A stretch of 64,000 nucleotides of DNA from Blautia_A aquisgranensis (GCF_040096615.1 NZ_JBBMEJ010000011.1:62001-126000); one strand, 5' to 3'. Counted from the stretch's first letter, positions 53,770-63,680 are shown. Numbers and translations are program-made. Notes: a model not told the origin generated them from the sequence alone.

Positions 53770-54711
53770 ATGAAATATAAAAAGATCGTGATCGCGCTGG
53801 CAGCGGCAGCAGCCTTAAGCGCAGCAGGATGTGGAAAATCATCATCAGATACAGCAGAAGTAACACCGACACCGGTTCCGACAGCAGTTCCGACAGCGGC
53901 ACCTGCTACAGCAAGTCCGCTTCCGACTTCCACACCGGCGCCGAAACTTATCGGTGTGAAGACGAGCACAGCAAAATTTGTATATATTACCAACAGTACC
54001 AGTGGTGAAATCCGTGAGATTTATCTTCGCGCAGCAGGCGGGGAAGACTGGGGAAAAAATCTCGTTCCAGCAGAATCTACAGTTAAAGCAGCAGAGCAGG
54101 TTCAGATGTACTATACACCGGATTCTGCAACAGATGCCATTTATGATATGAAAATTGTGGATGGAGACGGAAATGCATATGAGATCTACAGTGCAGAACT
54201 TGGCGATATGGAAAAAGCAAAACTGATGATCGATAACGGAGAAGCGTACCTGACCTATACAAGTCTCAGTGACAAGAGTGAGAAGAGCACTATTGGCAAT
54301 GTGGAAACTGACAACAGTGAGGCGGACAGCAGTGATTCCGCAGACAGCACAGATGCTTCAGATCTGACAGATAGTTCTTCAGGTATCACAGATACTTCTT
54401 CCGACAGCAGCGATGGAAGCTATGACAACAGCGATGATGGAAGCTATGATAACAGTGATGACGGAAGCTATGACAACAGCGATGACGGAAGCTACGACAG
54501 CAGCGATGACGGAAGCTACGACAACAGCGATGACGGAAGCTACGACAACAGCAGTGATGATGGAAACTATGACAGCAGTGATGATAGCGGCGACTATGTA
54601 GATGATAGCAGCAACAGCGGCAGCGGTGACGATTCTCTTGACAACAGTACAGATGACAGCGGAGACGGAGAGATTGTCTGGGATGATAACGGAGACTGGT
54701 CAGAGGAATAA
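53770..54711 (+). CDS. Repeat-rich surface lipoprotein of unknown function
   Basis: The 313-residue protein begins with a lipoprotein signal (LSAAGC, lipid cysteine near residue 21), a Thr/Pro spacer and a small beta-rich domain (about 55-175) with FVYITNSTSGEIREIYL. The final third is Ser/Asp-rich, with seven near-perfect eight-residue repeats of the DDGSYDNS type (about 215-270). It is probably a surface protein whose tail keeps its domain away from the membrane. The function is unknown. AGGAGG precedes the ATG. It may share a transcript with uppP. Confidence 0.85.
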   Translation: MKYKKIVIALAAAAALSAAGCGKSSSDTAEVTPTPVPTAVPTAAPATASPLPTSTPAPKLIGVKTSTAKFVYITNSTSGEIREIYLRAAGGEDWGKNLVPAESTVKAAEQVQMYYTPDSATDAIYDMKIVDGDGNAYEIYSAELGDMEKAKLMIDNGEAYLTYTSLSDKSEKSTIGNVETDNSEADSSDSADSTDASDLTDSSSGITDTSSDSSDGSYDNSDDGSYDNSDDGSYDNSDDGSYDSSDDGSYDNSDDGSYDNSSDDGNYDSSDDSGDYVDDSSNSGSGDDSLDNSTDDSGDGEIVWDDNGDWSEE

Positions 54712-54738
54712 ACCGGGATCCTGTAAACAGAGGGAAAC

Positions 54739-55935
54739 ATGGAACAGACATTTCTTGAAAAACTGAAACGAGTAAAACCTGGGGATCTGCTTCACATTAT
54801 TAAGTTTATCCTGGCATTTCCCATTGCGATGGTCTACAGACTTTTTCGCAGGGATCTCTGGCTTCTCTGTGATACGGAGAATGAATGCCGGGATAACGGA
54901 TTCTGGTTGTACAAATATCTGAGAGAAAATACCAGTGAGGATGCAGTGTACGCCATCAACAGAAAATCTCCGGATTATGCCCGGGTAAAAGATCTGGGAC
55001 AGGTGATACAGTATGGAAGCTTCCGCCACTGGATCTACTATCTGGCTGCGTCAAAAAATATCAGCTCCCAGAAAATGGGCAAGCCCAATGCTGCAGTTTG
55101 TTATATTCTGGAAGTTTATGGAATCATCCATAACAAAAGAGCATTTTTGCAGCATGGAATCATTACGGCGGATCTGAGTTTTCTGTATTACCCACATACA
55201 AAAATGAGTCTTTTTGTTACGAGCACATATGATGAGTGGAAATATGTCAATGACAGATACGGATATCCGGAAGGCTATGTAAAAGAACTGGGACTTTGCC
55301 GGTTTGATCAGCTTCATGATATAAAAGTAAAAAAGAATCAGATTCTGATCATGCCAACCTGGCGTATGTATATCCGCAACGAAATTTCTGCCTTAAATAA
55401 AGAGCAGGAAGCAGAAAGATTTATGGAAACAGATTATTTCAGATACTGGGATGCAATTCTGAAAGATAAAACTCTGATTCACTATATTGAAGAAAACGAT
55501 CTGCAGATTATCTTTTATCCACATAGGGAAATGCATCGTTTTCTTCGGTTTTTTCATGTAGAACATGCGAATATTACAGTAGCTTCGTGGCCGGAGTATG
55601 ATGTGCAGACACTGCTTAAGGAATCTGCTTTGCTGGTGACTGACTTTTCAAGTGTGGCAATGGATTTTGCCTATATGAAAAAACCTCTGATCTATTATCA
55701 GTTTGATAATAAAAAATTCCGGGAGAGTCATCATCAGATCGGATATTTTGATTTTGAAAGAGATGGTTTTGGGCCGGTATGCATGTCTGAACAGGAAGTG
55801 ATACATCAGATTTTGCGATTCCATGAACAGAATTTTGATAATGATGAAATATATCTGCAAAGACATCAGAAATATTTTGATCTGTGGGACACTGATAACT
55901 GTGAGAGAAATTACAAAGCAATCAAGGAAATGTAA
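54739..55935 (+). CDS. CDP-glycerol glycerophosphotransferase family protein
   Basis: This family adds glycerol phosphate or ribitol phosphate to teichoic acids from CDP-activated donors at the inner membrane face. The 398-residue protein lies in the short TagB-like size range. Family features are the HGI segment (LQHGIITADLS), MPTWRMYI near residue 205 and the conserved LLVTDFSSVAMDFAYMKKPL near residue 300. A membrane-binding helix lies near residue 25. It is the first of three such genes in a row, with GAGGG before the ATG. No tagD (CDP-glycerol synthesis) is in the window. Confidence 0.88.
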   Translation: MEQTFLEKLKRVKPGDLLHIIKFILAFPIAMVYRLFRRDLWLLCDTENECRDNGFWLYKYLRENTSEDAVYAINRKSPDYARVKDLGQVIQYGSFRHWIYYLAASKNISSQKMGKPNAAVCYILEVYGIIHNKRAFLQHGIITADLSFLYYPHTKMSLFVTSTYDEWKYVNDRYGYPEGYVKELGLCRFDQLHDIKVKKNQILIMPTWRMYIRNEISALNKEQEAERFMETDYFRYWDAILKDKTLIHYIEENDLQIIFYPHREMHRFLRFFHVEHANITVASWPEYDVQTLLKESALLVTDFSSVAMDFAYMKKPLIYYQFDNKKFRESHHQIGYFDFERDGFGPVCMSEQEVIHQILRFHEQNFDNDEIYLQRHQKYFDLWDTDNCERNYKAIKEM

Positions 55936-55938
55936 CAG

Positions 55939-57615
55939 GTGGTGAAAAGGCAAGTGCAGCAATTGATGGAAGCACCGGCAGAGATTAAAGTAAAGACCAG
56001 AAAGTTCTCACTTCATAAAGGAATAATATGTATCGGTTTTGAGCTGGAAGAGAATAAAGGTAAAATTCGTTCTCTGAAATTGAAACAGCGTAATGCAGTT
56101 ATTGATAAGAGCTATCTTTTTTCAATGAATACAGTACAAAAAGGTAAAACAATAGTTTATCATGCAGAACTGAATGTAAATGACTGCCATATGGAAACTG
56201 CATTCTGGGATGTGGTTGCATCAGCTGATACGGGAAACGGAGAGTATGAAGACAGGATTCTGGGAGGATTAAGCACTTCTTTAAAGCTGAAATTAATTCT
56301 TTTTCCCAGATGGACCCGGACAAAAGATGGAAATATGGTCTATCCTTTTGTTAACGGGGCGAGACAGTTTACGATTCAATACCGGAAATATGATTCCAGA
56401 TATGACAGTTATCGTTTTATAGCAAAAGAGTTTCTGGCACTTTTTTGCTATTTTATTCTGAAACCTTACTGGGACCGAAAAAAAATATGGCTGATCTGCG
56501 AAAAATATTGTACCATGGCACAGGATAATGGGCTTTATTTCTTTGAATACTGTATGAAACATGTACCGGAAAAGGAACGCAGAAGAATTTATTATGTAAT
56601 AGATAAAAACTGTCCGGACTATAAAGCAGTAAAACAGTATGAACCTAATGTGATCCAGTTTATGTCTTTCAGGTACATGATCTATCTCAGTGCGGCACAA
56701 TACCTGATATCTACAGATGCGATCAGACATTTTTATATATGGGATTCGCCGAACAGCATTTACAAGGTACTTTATCAGGCGAGAAAAAATATTGTATTTT
56801 TGCAGCATGGAGTGATGGGCTTTAAACAGTGCCACAGAACCTTTCATAAAGGAGGGGGGAATCAGATGGCACTGTTTGTGGTATCCTCAAAATTTGAACA
56901 GAAAATAATTCATGATTATTTTGGATATGATAATAAGGAGATTATTATCACAGGACTTGCCAGATGGGATGTGCTGGAAGATCATTCGAATCTGTTTCAT
57001 AAAGAAATTTTGTTAATGCCGACATGGAGAAGCTGGCTTGAGGATATCAGCGAGGAACAATTCAAAAAAAGTGAATATTATCAGAGATATAAGGAATTTT
57101 TGCAGGATAAGAGACTGAGGGAGTTTTTGAAAAAACAAAACATCACTCTGAATTTTTATATTCATCCGAAGTTTCGCGAACATATTGGAAGTTTTCAGGT
57201 TGAAGACAGTAATATAAAACTGATCCCATTTGGAAGTATGCCTTTAAATCAGCTTCTGATGAGTTGTAATATGCTGATCACTGATTATTCTTCCGTTTCC
57301 TGGGATGTCTATTATCAGGAAAAACCGGTTGTATTTTATCCGTTTGATTTGGAGACATATGAGAATGTACAGGGAAGCTATATGGACTATAAAAATGATG
57401 TATTTGGAGATCTTGCCTGGACTAAGGATGAATTGATCGATATTCTGGAAGAATATTCTGAAAGTGATTTTAAAGAAAAAAAGAAATTTGCCCAGGACAG
57501 AGAATATCTGCTTCCATACAGAGATCACGACAACAGTAAACGCATCTATGAACATATAGCCGGTGCGGATATACAGGGAAAACTGAAAAGAAGGTTGAAA
57601 GAGAAAAAGTTTTGA
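55939..57615 (+). CDS. CDP-glycerol glycerophosphotransferase family protein (second copy)
   Basis: 558 residues. The N-terminal 130 residues are beta-rich and probably accessory. The catalytic part shows LQHGVMGFKQ near residue 290, LLMPTWRSWL and LITDYSSVSWDVYYQEKPVVFY near residue 450. The start is GTG at 55939, three bases after the previous stop, with AAGGAA nine bases upstream; a GTG one codon later is an alternative. It differs clearly from its two neighbours, so it probably has its own donor or acceptor. Confidence 0.87.
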   Translation: MVKRQVQQLMEAPAEIKVKTRKFSLHKGIICIGFELEENKGKIRSLKLKQRNAVIDKSYLFSMNTVQKGKTIVYHAELNVNDCHMETAFWDVVASADTGNGEYEDRILGGLSTSLKLKLILFPRWTRTKDGNMVYPFVNGARQFTIQYRKYDSRYDSYRFIAKEFLALFCYFILKPYWDRKKIWLICEKYCTMAQDNGLYFFEYCMKHVPEKERRRIYYVIDKNCPDYKAVKQYEPNVIQFMSFRYMIYLSAAQYLISTDAIRHFYIWDSPNSIYKVLYQARKNIVFLQHGVMGFKQCHRTFHKGGGNQMALFVVSSKFEQKIIHDYFGYDNKEIIITGLARWDVLEDHSNLFHKEILLMPTWRSWLEDISEEQFKKSEYYQRYKEFLQDKRLREFLKKQNITLNFYIHPKFREHIGSFQVEDSNIKLIPFGSMPLNQLLMSCNMLITDYSSVSWDVYYQEKPVVFYPFDLETYENVQGSYMDYKNDVFGDLAWTKDELIDILEEYSESDFKEKKKFAQDREYLLPYRDHDNSKRIYEHIAGADIQGKLKRRLKEKKF

Positions 57616-57641
57616 TATTATATTTACAGGATAGGAGTAAT

Positions 57642-60311
57642 ATGGAGAAACAATTTGAGTTTTCAGTAGTTGTTTTTTGGAGAGAGAAAAATGAGCTCTA
57701 TAAAACGTATAAAAGCATATGTGATAATACACCAGCCGGATTCGTTCAGATTCTGGCCGTTTGTACAGGCGATGAAGGTACAGGTGATGAAGATGAAGCA
57801 TATACCGGTGAAGAAGAATATTTGCAGATACTGGAAAAAGATAAAAATCTGATCCGTATAGACGGAAAAGAATGCGAAAATATAGCAGCAGAGATTCGAA
57901 AACATGTCAGTGGAAAGTATCTTATATTCACAAAAGCAGGAATCCTCTTTTCTTCCGGAACAGCAGAAAATATATGTAAATGCTTTGAACTGGAAAAAAG
58001 AGATATTGTGATATCCAGAATTTACGGAAAACATAATATACATGTGCGCGAGCACAATAATTACTGTACCAGATTTAATTCGGAAACAACGCTGGATAAT
58101 GCGGTATATTTGATGCATCAGATATATTCAGCTTACACGTTTACAACAGATAAATTCAGATGGCCGGAAAAGATAGAAAAAGATACGTGGTATTTTGACA
58201 TCCTGGATATGGTATACAGAAATGTAGTATCCTGCGAGAATCTGGGAATATCTGCGGATAGCATTGGAATAAGAATACCTCGTGAAGAACTGACATTTGA
58301 AGACTGGAAGAATGTGATGAGTGATCCGGAAGAACTGGATGCATTTTTTGAAAAATTCCTGAAAAAACTCATTGAGTACAGATTAGAGGAAACAGTAAGG
58401 CATGAACAGAATGCAGATTATGTTCTGATGTATTATGTATCAAAAACAGCAGAGACACTGTTCAGAGAGTCAGATATTACAGAAGAAAATGTAAGAAAAT
58501 ATGAGCAGTATATTGACCGTTTCCTGAAACAGCTGAAATTCCCGGAAATAATCATATCCAATCAGCATATCAGCAAGGCAAATAAAATATATCTTCTTCA
58601 GAAATATTTCCCGGATATAGATAAAAACTATTCGGAGCAGGCAAACCGACTGTTAACCCCAATCTATAATAACATCTGGGTAAAAATATTTCAGCAACAA
58701 AAAGAAGTTATTCACTGTGAATTTTCGGTGTTCACTCCGAAAGGTGTGAATAATGGAATCTGTATGATGACGGACGAAAGGAAATATGAGGCGAAAGAAG
58801 AATATGTTCTGAAATGTTCAGGCTGGTGCAGAGAAGAAAGTGCAGAAGAGAAACTGTATGTTGCAGAAATTCCGCTTAAAGATATCCGAAAATTCATCTG
58901 TTGGGGAATTGAAGTGAATGGTCATACAGAAAAAATGCGTAATATTACCTATGGAAAATATGCACCGTTTACGAAGAAACTCCCGTTGTTTTTACATGTG
59001 CAGGATAAGTTTTTATATCTGAAACCGGCCGGTTCGGATCAGAACAATCTTGATGAAGCTTACGAAATATGTGCAGAACCGTATAGTAAACGCAGAGAAA
59101 CAAAACTCAGGAGAAAACTTACAAGAGCATTACTTTCCTGTGGAAAAGCAGGTGTAAAGGCAGTTCTGGTACGTCATCTTTATGAAAGAAAGAAAAAAAA
59201 TCTGAAAAAACGGATATGGCTTATTTCTGACAGAACTACACGCGGTGATGATAATGGAGAGGTAATGTTCCGGTATCTCTGCGCCAATCCGGATCCTACA
59301 GTGGAGCCGTATTTTGTGGTTAATAAAGATACGGAAGATTACAAAGAGATGGGGAAACTCGGAAAAGTCGTGGAACCGTTTTCGTGGAATCATAAAATGC
59401 TGTTTTTGCTGAATGAGTTTTCATTATCTTCACAGGCAAACAAACCGGTAATCAATCCATTTGGAAGGCTGGAATATCTTTATCGAGATATTATTTATGA
59501 TAAAAAGCTGGTATTCCTGCAGCATGGCGTTACCAAAGATAATCAGTCCAAATGGCTCAATAAATATAATCGTAACCTGTTTGGATTTGTAGTCAGCACA
59601 AAACCGGAATACGATTCTGTGTTTGAATATGATTATTATTATCCTCCTCAGAACGTATGGCTTACCGGAATGCCACGTTATGATCGCCTGATCCATGATG
59701 AAAAGAAATATGTGACAGTTATGCCTACATGGCGAAAAAATCTTTCTTCAGGAACGGATGCCAGAGGTGTATGGCAGCTGGGAAAAGAGTTTGCGGACAG
59801 TGAGTATTTCCATTTTTATGACGATCTTCTCAATAATGAAAAACTTCTGAATGCAGCTGAAAAATATGGCTATACTATATGCTTCATGCCGCATCCGAAC
59901 ACGATCGACGGGCTGGATATGTTCCGACAGGATTCAAGGGTAAAATTTATGGATTCCAGCTATTCCTATAAAGATATTTTTGCACAGACGGATCTGATGA
60001 TCACGGATTATTCATCAGTTGCCTTTGATTTTGCATATTTGAGAAAACCGATCGTGTATTCACAGTTTGACCGGGAGAGCTTTTTCAGCGGAGCACATTC
60101 TTATACAGAAGGATATTTTGACTATGAGAGAGATGGCTTTGGTGAGGTTGAGCATACGCTGGAAGGCACGGTAAACAGGATCATAGAATATATGTCAAAT
60201 GACTGTCGCATGAAAGAAAAGTATCAGAAACGTATGGATGAAACATTTGCATTTAATGACCGAAACTGTTCCAGACGTGTATATGAAAAAATTATTGAGA
60301 ACAGGAAATAG
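57642..60311 (+). CDS. CDP-glycerol glycerophosphotransferase with GT-A-like N-terminal domain (third copy)
   Basis: 889 residues, far longer than a single TagB/TagF catalytic unit. Residues 1 to about 220 resemble a worn GT2 domain (FSVVVFWREKNELYKTYKS, GKYLIFTKAGILF) but lack a clear DxD metal site. A middle region of about 300 residues is unassigned. The C-terminal part has LQHGVTKDNQS, VMPTWRKNL, MPHPNTIDG and LMITDYSSVAFDFAYLRKPIVYS. I chose the ATG at 57642 because AGGAG lies just upstream; an earlier in-frame ATG at 57612 overlaps the previous gene without a site. Confidence 0.87.
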   Translation: MEKQFEFSVVVFWREKNELYKTYKSICDNTPAGFVQILAVCTGDEGTGDEDEAYTGEEEYLQILEKDKNLIRIDGKECENIAAEIRKHVSGKYLIFTKAGILFSSGTAENICKCFELEKRDIVISRIYGKHNIHVREHNNYCTRFNSETTLDNAVYLMHQIYSAYTFTTDKFRWPEKIEKDTWYFDILDMVYRNVVSCENLGISADSIGIRIPREELTFEDWKNVMSDPEELDAFFEKFLKKLIEYRLEETVRHEQNADYVLMYYVSKTAETLFRESDITEENVRKYEQYIDRFLKQLKFPEIIISNQHISKANKIYLLQKYFPDIDKNYSEQANRLLTPIYNNIWVKIFQQQKEVIHCEFSVFTPKGVNNGICMMTDERKYEAKEEYVLKCSGWCREESAEEKLYVAEIPLKDIRKFICWGIEVNGHTEKMRNITYGKYAPFTKKLPLFLHVQDKFLYLKPAGSDQNNLDEAYEICAEPYSKRRETKLRRKLTRALLSCGKAGVKAVLVRHLYERKKKNLKKRIWLISDRTTRGDDNGEVMFRYLCANPDPTVEPYFVVNKDTEDYKEMGKLGKVVEPFSWNHKMLFLLNEFSLSSQANKPVINPFGRLEYLYRDIIYDKKLVFLQHGVTKDNQSKWLNKYNRNLFGFVVSTKPEYDSVFEYDYYYPPQNVWLTGMPRYDRLIHDEKKYVTVMPTWRKNLSSGTDARGVWQLGKEFADSEYFHFYDDLLNNEKLLNAAEKYGYTICFMPHPNTIDGLDMFRQDSRVKFMDSSYSYKDIFAQTDLMITDYSSVAFDFAYLRKPIVYSQFDRESFFSGAHSYTEGYFDYERDGFGEVEHTLEGTVNRIIEYMSNDCRMKEKYQKRMDETFAFNDRNCSRRVYEKIIENRK

Positions 60312-60324
60312 AGGGAGCGAAGAA

Positions 60325-61401
60325 GTGAATAAAACAGTAAGATTTGATAAATGCAGTTCCCAGGCTATGAAGGGCATTGCGATTCTGATGATGCTGATGC
60401 ATCATATGTATCTGTCACGAGACAGATTTGAAGGTTTTCAAGTATCCTTTGCACCATTTGCGGAGCAGACGATCCTGTATCTGAGCAGTACTTCTAAAAT
60501 CTGTGTGGCGATATATGCGCTCATTTCCGGGTATGGTTTATATCTCAGCTATAAAAAAAGTCATGATACGCCATGCCGGTGGACTGCAAAACGTCTGATA
60601 AAAACAATGTCAGGTTTCTGGATCATATGGATAATAGCAGCAATAATATTCCAGGTTATGTTTGGTTATGTCCAAAGGGTATATTTTACAGATGGTAACT
60701 GGATAAAAAGTCTAGCTGAAATGGGACTGGATTTTCTGGGACTTGCGAAACTGTTTGGTACAGCAACTATGAATGGTACCTGGTGGTATATGAGCGTAGC
60801 GGTCATCTTTGTGATCTGTGTACCGCTGATTATGAAGAATGAGGAGTGCATGGTACTTATTCTTGCGATGCTTGCAATAATTCCGAGGATGCTGTCACTG
60901 CAGGTTATGGGAAAAACAGAAATATATGCATTTCTGCCAACATTTCTTATGGGAATGTGCGTTGCAAAATATGGACTATATGACCGCTGGTTTCAGATCT
61001 GGAATCATGGAATGAAGAAAGTGGTTAAATTTCTGCTGGAATTAGTTGTTTTGTATGCGTTATATAAAGCTTATGGAAATTTGCCCGGATCGATATACAG
61101 TGAGATCAGATGGGGGATTTTTCCTGTCATTGTCATTGCTTTTTGCAGTGAATTTATCACAGTTATTCCGGGGATACGGCAGGTTTTTACATTTATAGGA
61201 AAACATTCCATGAATATATTTCTGGTACATACATTTCTGAGACAGTATTTCTGGAAAGAATTTATATATTCTTTTGGAAATTTTGCGGTAAATGTGACGG
61301 TACTGTTTTTGATATCCCTGCTGATATCAATAGTATTGGAGTGGTTAAAGAAAATAACGGGATATAATCGCACAGTACAGATGGTTTGCGAAAAAATCTG
61401 A
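60325..61401 (+). CDS. Membrane acyltransferase family 3 protein
   Basis: Acyltransferase-3 proteins add acetyl or similar groups to surface glycans or lipids. The 358-residue protein has about ten membrane helices. The family's N-terminal features are visible as AMKGIAILMMLMHHMYLSRDRF, with a double histidine in helix 1. Later features are NGTWWYMSVAVIFVICVPL near residue 155 and KHSMNIFLVHTFLRQYFW near residue 295. The start is GTG at 60325, with GGGAG seven bases upstream; an in-frame ATG at 60238 inside the previous gene is less likely. It follows the glycerophosphotransferases, so O-acylation of that polymer is a fair guess. Confidence 0.85.
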   Translation: MNKTVRFDKCSSQAMKGIAILMMLMHHMYLSRDRFEGFQVSFAPFAEQTILYLSSTSKICVAIYALISGYGLYLSYKKSHDTPCRWTAKRLIKTMSGFWIIWIIAAIIFQVMFGYVQRVYFTDGNWIKSLAEMGLDFLGLAKLFGTATMNGTWWYMSVAVIFVICVPLIMKNEECMVLILAMLAIIPRMLSLQVMGKTEIYAFLPTFLMGMCVAKYGLYDRWFQIWNHGMKKVVKFLLELVVLYALYKAYGNLPGSIYSEIRWGIFPVIVIAFCSEFITVIPGIRQVFTFIGKHSMNIFLVHTFLRQYFWKEFIYSFGNFAVNVTVLFLISLLISIVLEWLKKITGYNRTVQMVCEKI

Positions 61402-61417
61402 TAAAAACAAAGGAAGG

Positions 61418-61450
61418 AACAGCCCGCCGGTATGATTACGGCGGGCTGTT
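61418..61450 (+). other. Perfect 12-base hairpin without a U-tract
   Basis: AACAGCCCGCCG and CGGCGGGCTGTT pair perfectly around a 9-base loop. It looks like a terminator stem, but the next bases are ATGAAAG. The T-run may have been lost at a deletion joint with the adjoining pseudogene. Confidence 0.6.
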
Positions 61451-62555
61451 ATGAAAGTAAAGATGGAAAAAAGATTTCGAAAAAGAATTATTTTGGTGCA
61501 TTTATTTATTTTGGACTTTTTATGGGATTTACGCTTCAGACAAATTATGTAAAAGTTCATGGAGAACCGGCAGAAAAAACGGTTTCTTTTCGGGATAACA
61601 GTGGAAATTATCTCAAGAAATTCGGAGACAGCTGATATTTGAGAAATGCGAAAAAACAGAAACTTACAGGAATTCAATATCTGAATATTGATAATGTGGA
61701 ATACCTTAAAAATGGATTTTACATGTTTGATGATTGAAAAAGAGAAGATTTTTCGGAGTGAATTTTACAGATGGATATTACTATTTTTTAGGAACCGGAA
61801 AATTATGCAGAAAGGCATATTTTCATAATTTGAATATAACCGTAAACGGAAAAAAATTCAAAGGAGTCTATTATTTCAGAAGCGGAAATGGATGTCTGAG
61901 ACAGAAAGCCGGATGGATTACCTACGGAAAACAGAAATATTATGTGGATAAAAACGGGAAAAGAGCAGCCAATTGCTGGAAAAGCGGTTATTATCTGGAT
62001 GCCAGTGGAACTATTGCCAAGAATGTAAGAACACCGGATGGAAAATATGTGGATTATCGGGAGAAGAAGAGTACAAAATCGGAGTATCAGCTGAGTGCTT
62101 TTAAGGATCAGCTGAAAAGATATACGGTAAATTATGGCGGAAACTGGTCGATTTACGTGAAAGATCTGAAGACCGGAAATATGATCAATCTGAATGATCA
62201 GGCCATGTATCCGGCTAGCACTATAAAAGCATTTGTGATGGCGTCTGCGAAAGACTGCGGAAAACTTCTTGGGAGAATTTATCGTGGAACCTGTGTATCA
62301 AAAAAATATTCACAGGAAATGCTGAATCTTCTGATGCATCAGGAGGTTCGATATAAGATTCCGGCAGGACTTCCGTCCGGTATCGTATGTGCCAACAAGA
62401 CAGGTGAGACAAGCTCTGTACAGCATGATATGGCGATTGTCTATGGCAGAAAAACAAACTACGTTCTGTGTGTATTCTCAAGTGGAGGATCCGAATACCA
62501 TCTTCAGAACGGAATCCGGAAGATATCCTCCATGGTATATAATTATCTGAACTGA
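61432..62555 (+). pseudogene. Decayed cell-wall-binding serine hydrolase (class A beta-lactamase-like)
   Basis: Three defects are visible. The frame from 61432 has a membrane/signal segment (NYFGAFIYFGLFMGF) and ends at TGA 61633, but the same frame continues as readable sequence (YLRNAKKQKLTGIQYLNI) to TGA near 61735. After that the reading frame shifts: the rest, open from about 61734 to 62555, has two or three wall-binding repeats and a serine-hydrolase domain with PASTIKAF (SxxK) and NKTGETSSVQHD (KTG). Between them, FVMAS runs directly into AKDCGKLLGRIYRG. The region that should hold the SDN motif is missing. The last 273 codons could still be translated, but the active site is incomplete. 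Confidence 0.8.
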
Positions 62556-62557
62556 TA

Positions 62558-63475
62558 TCAGAAGTTATTCAGTTCTCCGGTGTGAGAGGTATCATATCCG
62601 GTCTGGAGAGCCAGAGCCTTGCGGAAAGCTTCTGAAGATATGGTATCAGCTACAGCCCGGAATCCGGGCTCACTGAAATGGGAAGCATCCATGACAAGAT
62701 ACATGGTTTCTGTTCCGAGAGGAAGAAAATCCAGGTCAGTGAAAGTTCTGGCAGCATAGGCTTCGCCCAGGGCGATGTCCGCCTGCCCGCCTGCGACAGC
62801 AGCTGCAGTAGAAAAGTCAGAAACCAGTTCATTCCGGTATCCGGAGATAGATTCCGGAGAAATCTTGAGCTTACTTAACTGACGGTCAAGATAAACCCTC
62901 CGGCTGCTTCCTTTTTCACGGTTGGCAAAAATAATGTCTGCGCGTTGCAGATCAGGAAATCCCTGAATATTCCGGGGATTTCCTTTTTTTATATAAAGAC
63001 CGATCTCATAGCTGTAGAAAGTCAGGGCAGCCAGAGGAATCCCAGGAACAAGACTCTGAATATCCGAAAAAGAAGCTGTCGCGCAGGCAATATGGACTTT
63101 TTCAAAATAAAGGGAGTACAGTCCGTTGTAAGTATTCATATGAGATTGAAGCACCGGAAGGCTTCCTTCCTGTGCAGGCAGCTGGTTCAGAAGAAGATCC
63201 AGTGCAGGAGAGGACTGGCCACTGATGATCAGCCCGCTGGAATGAATCAGATAATCTCTTTTCAGAAGAGAACTCTCCGGCTGGTAATCTTGAGTCTGGA
63301 CAGAAGCGGGCTGTGTGGCACTGTCCAGATACTGCTTCAGCTGATTCTCGCTGACACGAAGCTGTTTGCCGATCTTTGAGGAGGAAAGCTCCCCTCGTTT
63401 GATCAGTTCATAGACTGTAGTTTTTTTGATCTTTAATTTATCAGCAACTTCCTGTGCTGTATAGAACTTATTCAT
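62558..63475 (-). CDS. HTH regulator with periplasmic-binding-protein-like domain (molybdate-linked)
   Basis: 305 residues. An excisionase/MerR-like helix-turn-helix at the N-terminus (TAQEVADKLKIKKTTVYELI, residues 4-50) is followed by a domain resembling molybdate or tungstate binding proteins (about 75-300). It has ISGQSSPALDLLLNQL, a possible oxyanion-binding GSSRRVYLDRQL and GGQADIALGEAYAAR. Such proteins sit beside molybdate transport genes and probably sense the ligand in the cytoplasm. Its start overlaps the end of the molbindin gene by eight bases. It converges with the pseudogene with only two bases between them and no clear terminator. Confidence 0.85.
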   Translation of the reverse strand: MNKFYTAQEVADKLKIKKTTVYELIKRGELSSSKIGKQLRVSENQLKQYLDSATQPASVQTQDYQPESSLLKRDYLIHSSGLIISGQSSPALDLLLNQLPAQEGSLPVLQSHMNTYNGLYSLYFEKVHIACATASFSDIQSLVPGIPLAALTFYSYEIGLYIKKGNPRNIQGFPDLQRADIIFANREKGSSRRVYLDRQLSKLKISPESISGYRNELVSDFSTAAAVAGGQADIALGEAYAARTFTDLDFLPLGTETMYLVMDASHFSEPGFRAVADTISSEAFRKALALQTGYDTSHTGELNNF

Positions 63476-63680
63476 CGATTCCCACCATGACACTGGTAGC
63501 CTTGATCACAGCGTAGGCATCAGAGCCAACCTTAAGTCCAAGCTCCTCTACTGCTGCACAGGAGATAGTCGCAGTGATGATATTTCCTCCGCCGATATCA
63601 ATGGAAACGATGGAGTTTACAGCTCCCTTGTTGATGTTGATAACTTTTCCTTTTAACTGGTTGCGAGCACTGAGTTTCAT
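63468..63680 (-). CDS. Molbindin (Mop/TOBE domain protein)
   Basis: A 70-residue single Mop domain: LSARNQLKGKVININKGAVN, then a conserved middle (IVSIDIGGGNIITATIS) and LGLKVGSDAYAVIKATSVMVG. These small proteins bind molybdate or tungstate as oligomers in the cytoplasm and buffer the supply for cofactor synthesis. The ATG at 63680 has AAGGAG nine bases upstream; an earlier in-frame start at 63704 lies upstream of that site. It is co-transcribed with the HTH regulator and divergent from modA. Confidence 0.92.
   Translation of the reverse strand: MKLSARNQLKGKVININKGAVNSIVSIDIGGGNIITATISCAAVEELGLKVGSDAYAVIKATSVMVGIDE

Noticed and set aside
54410..54600. Regular repeats that might be a CRISPR array
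   Set aside because: The repeats are in frame within a lipoprotein, have no unique spacers, and no cas gene is near.
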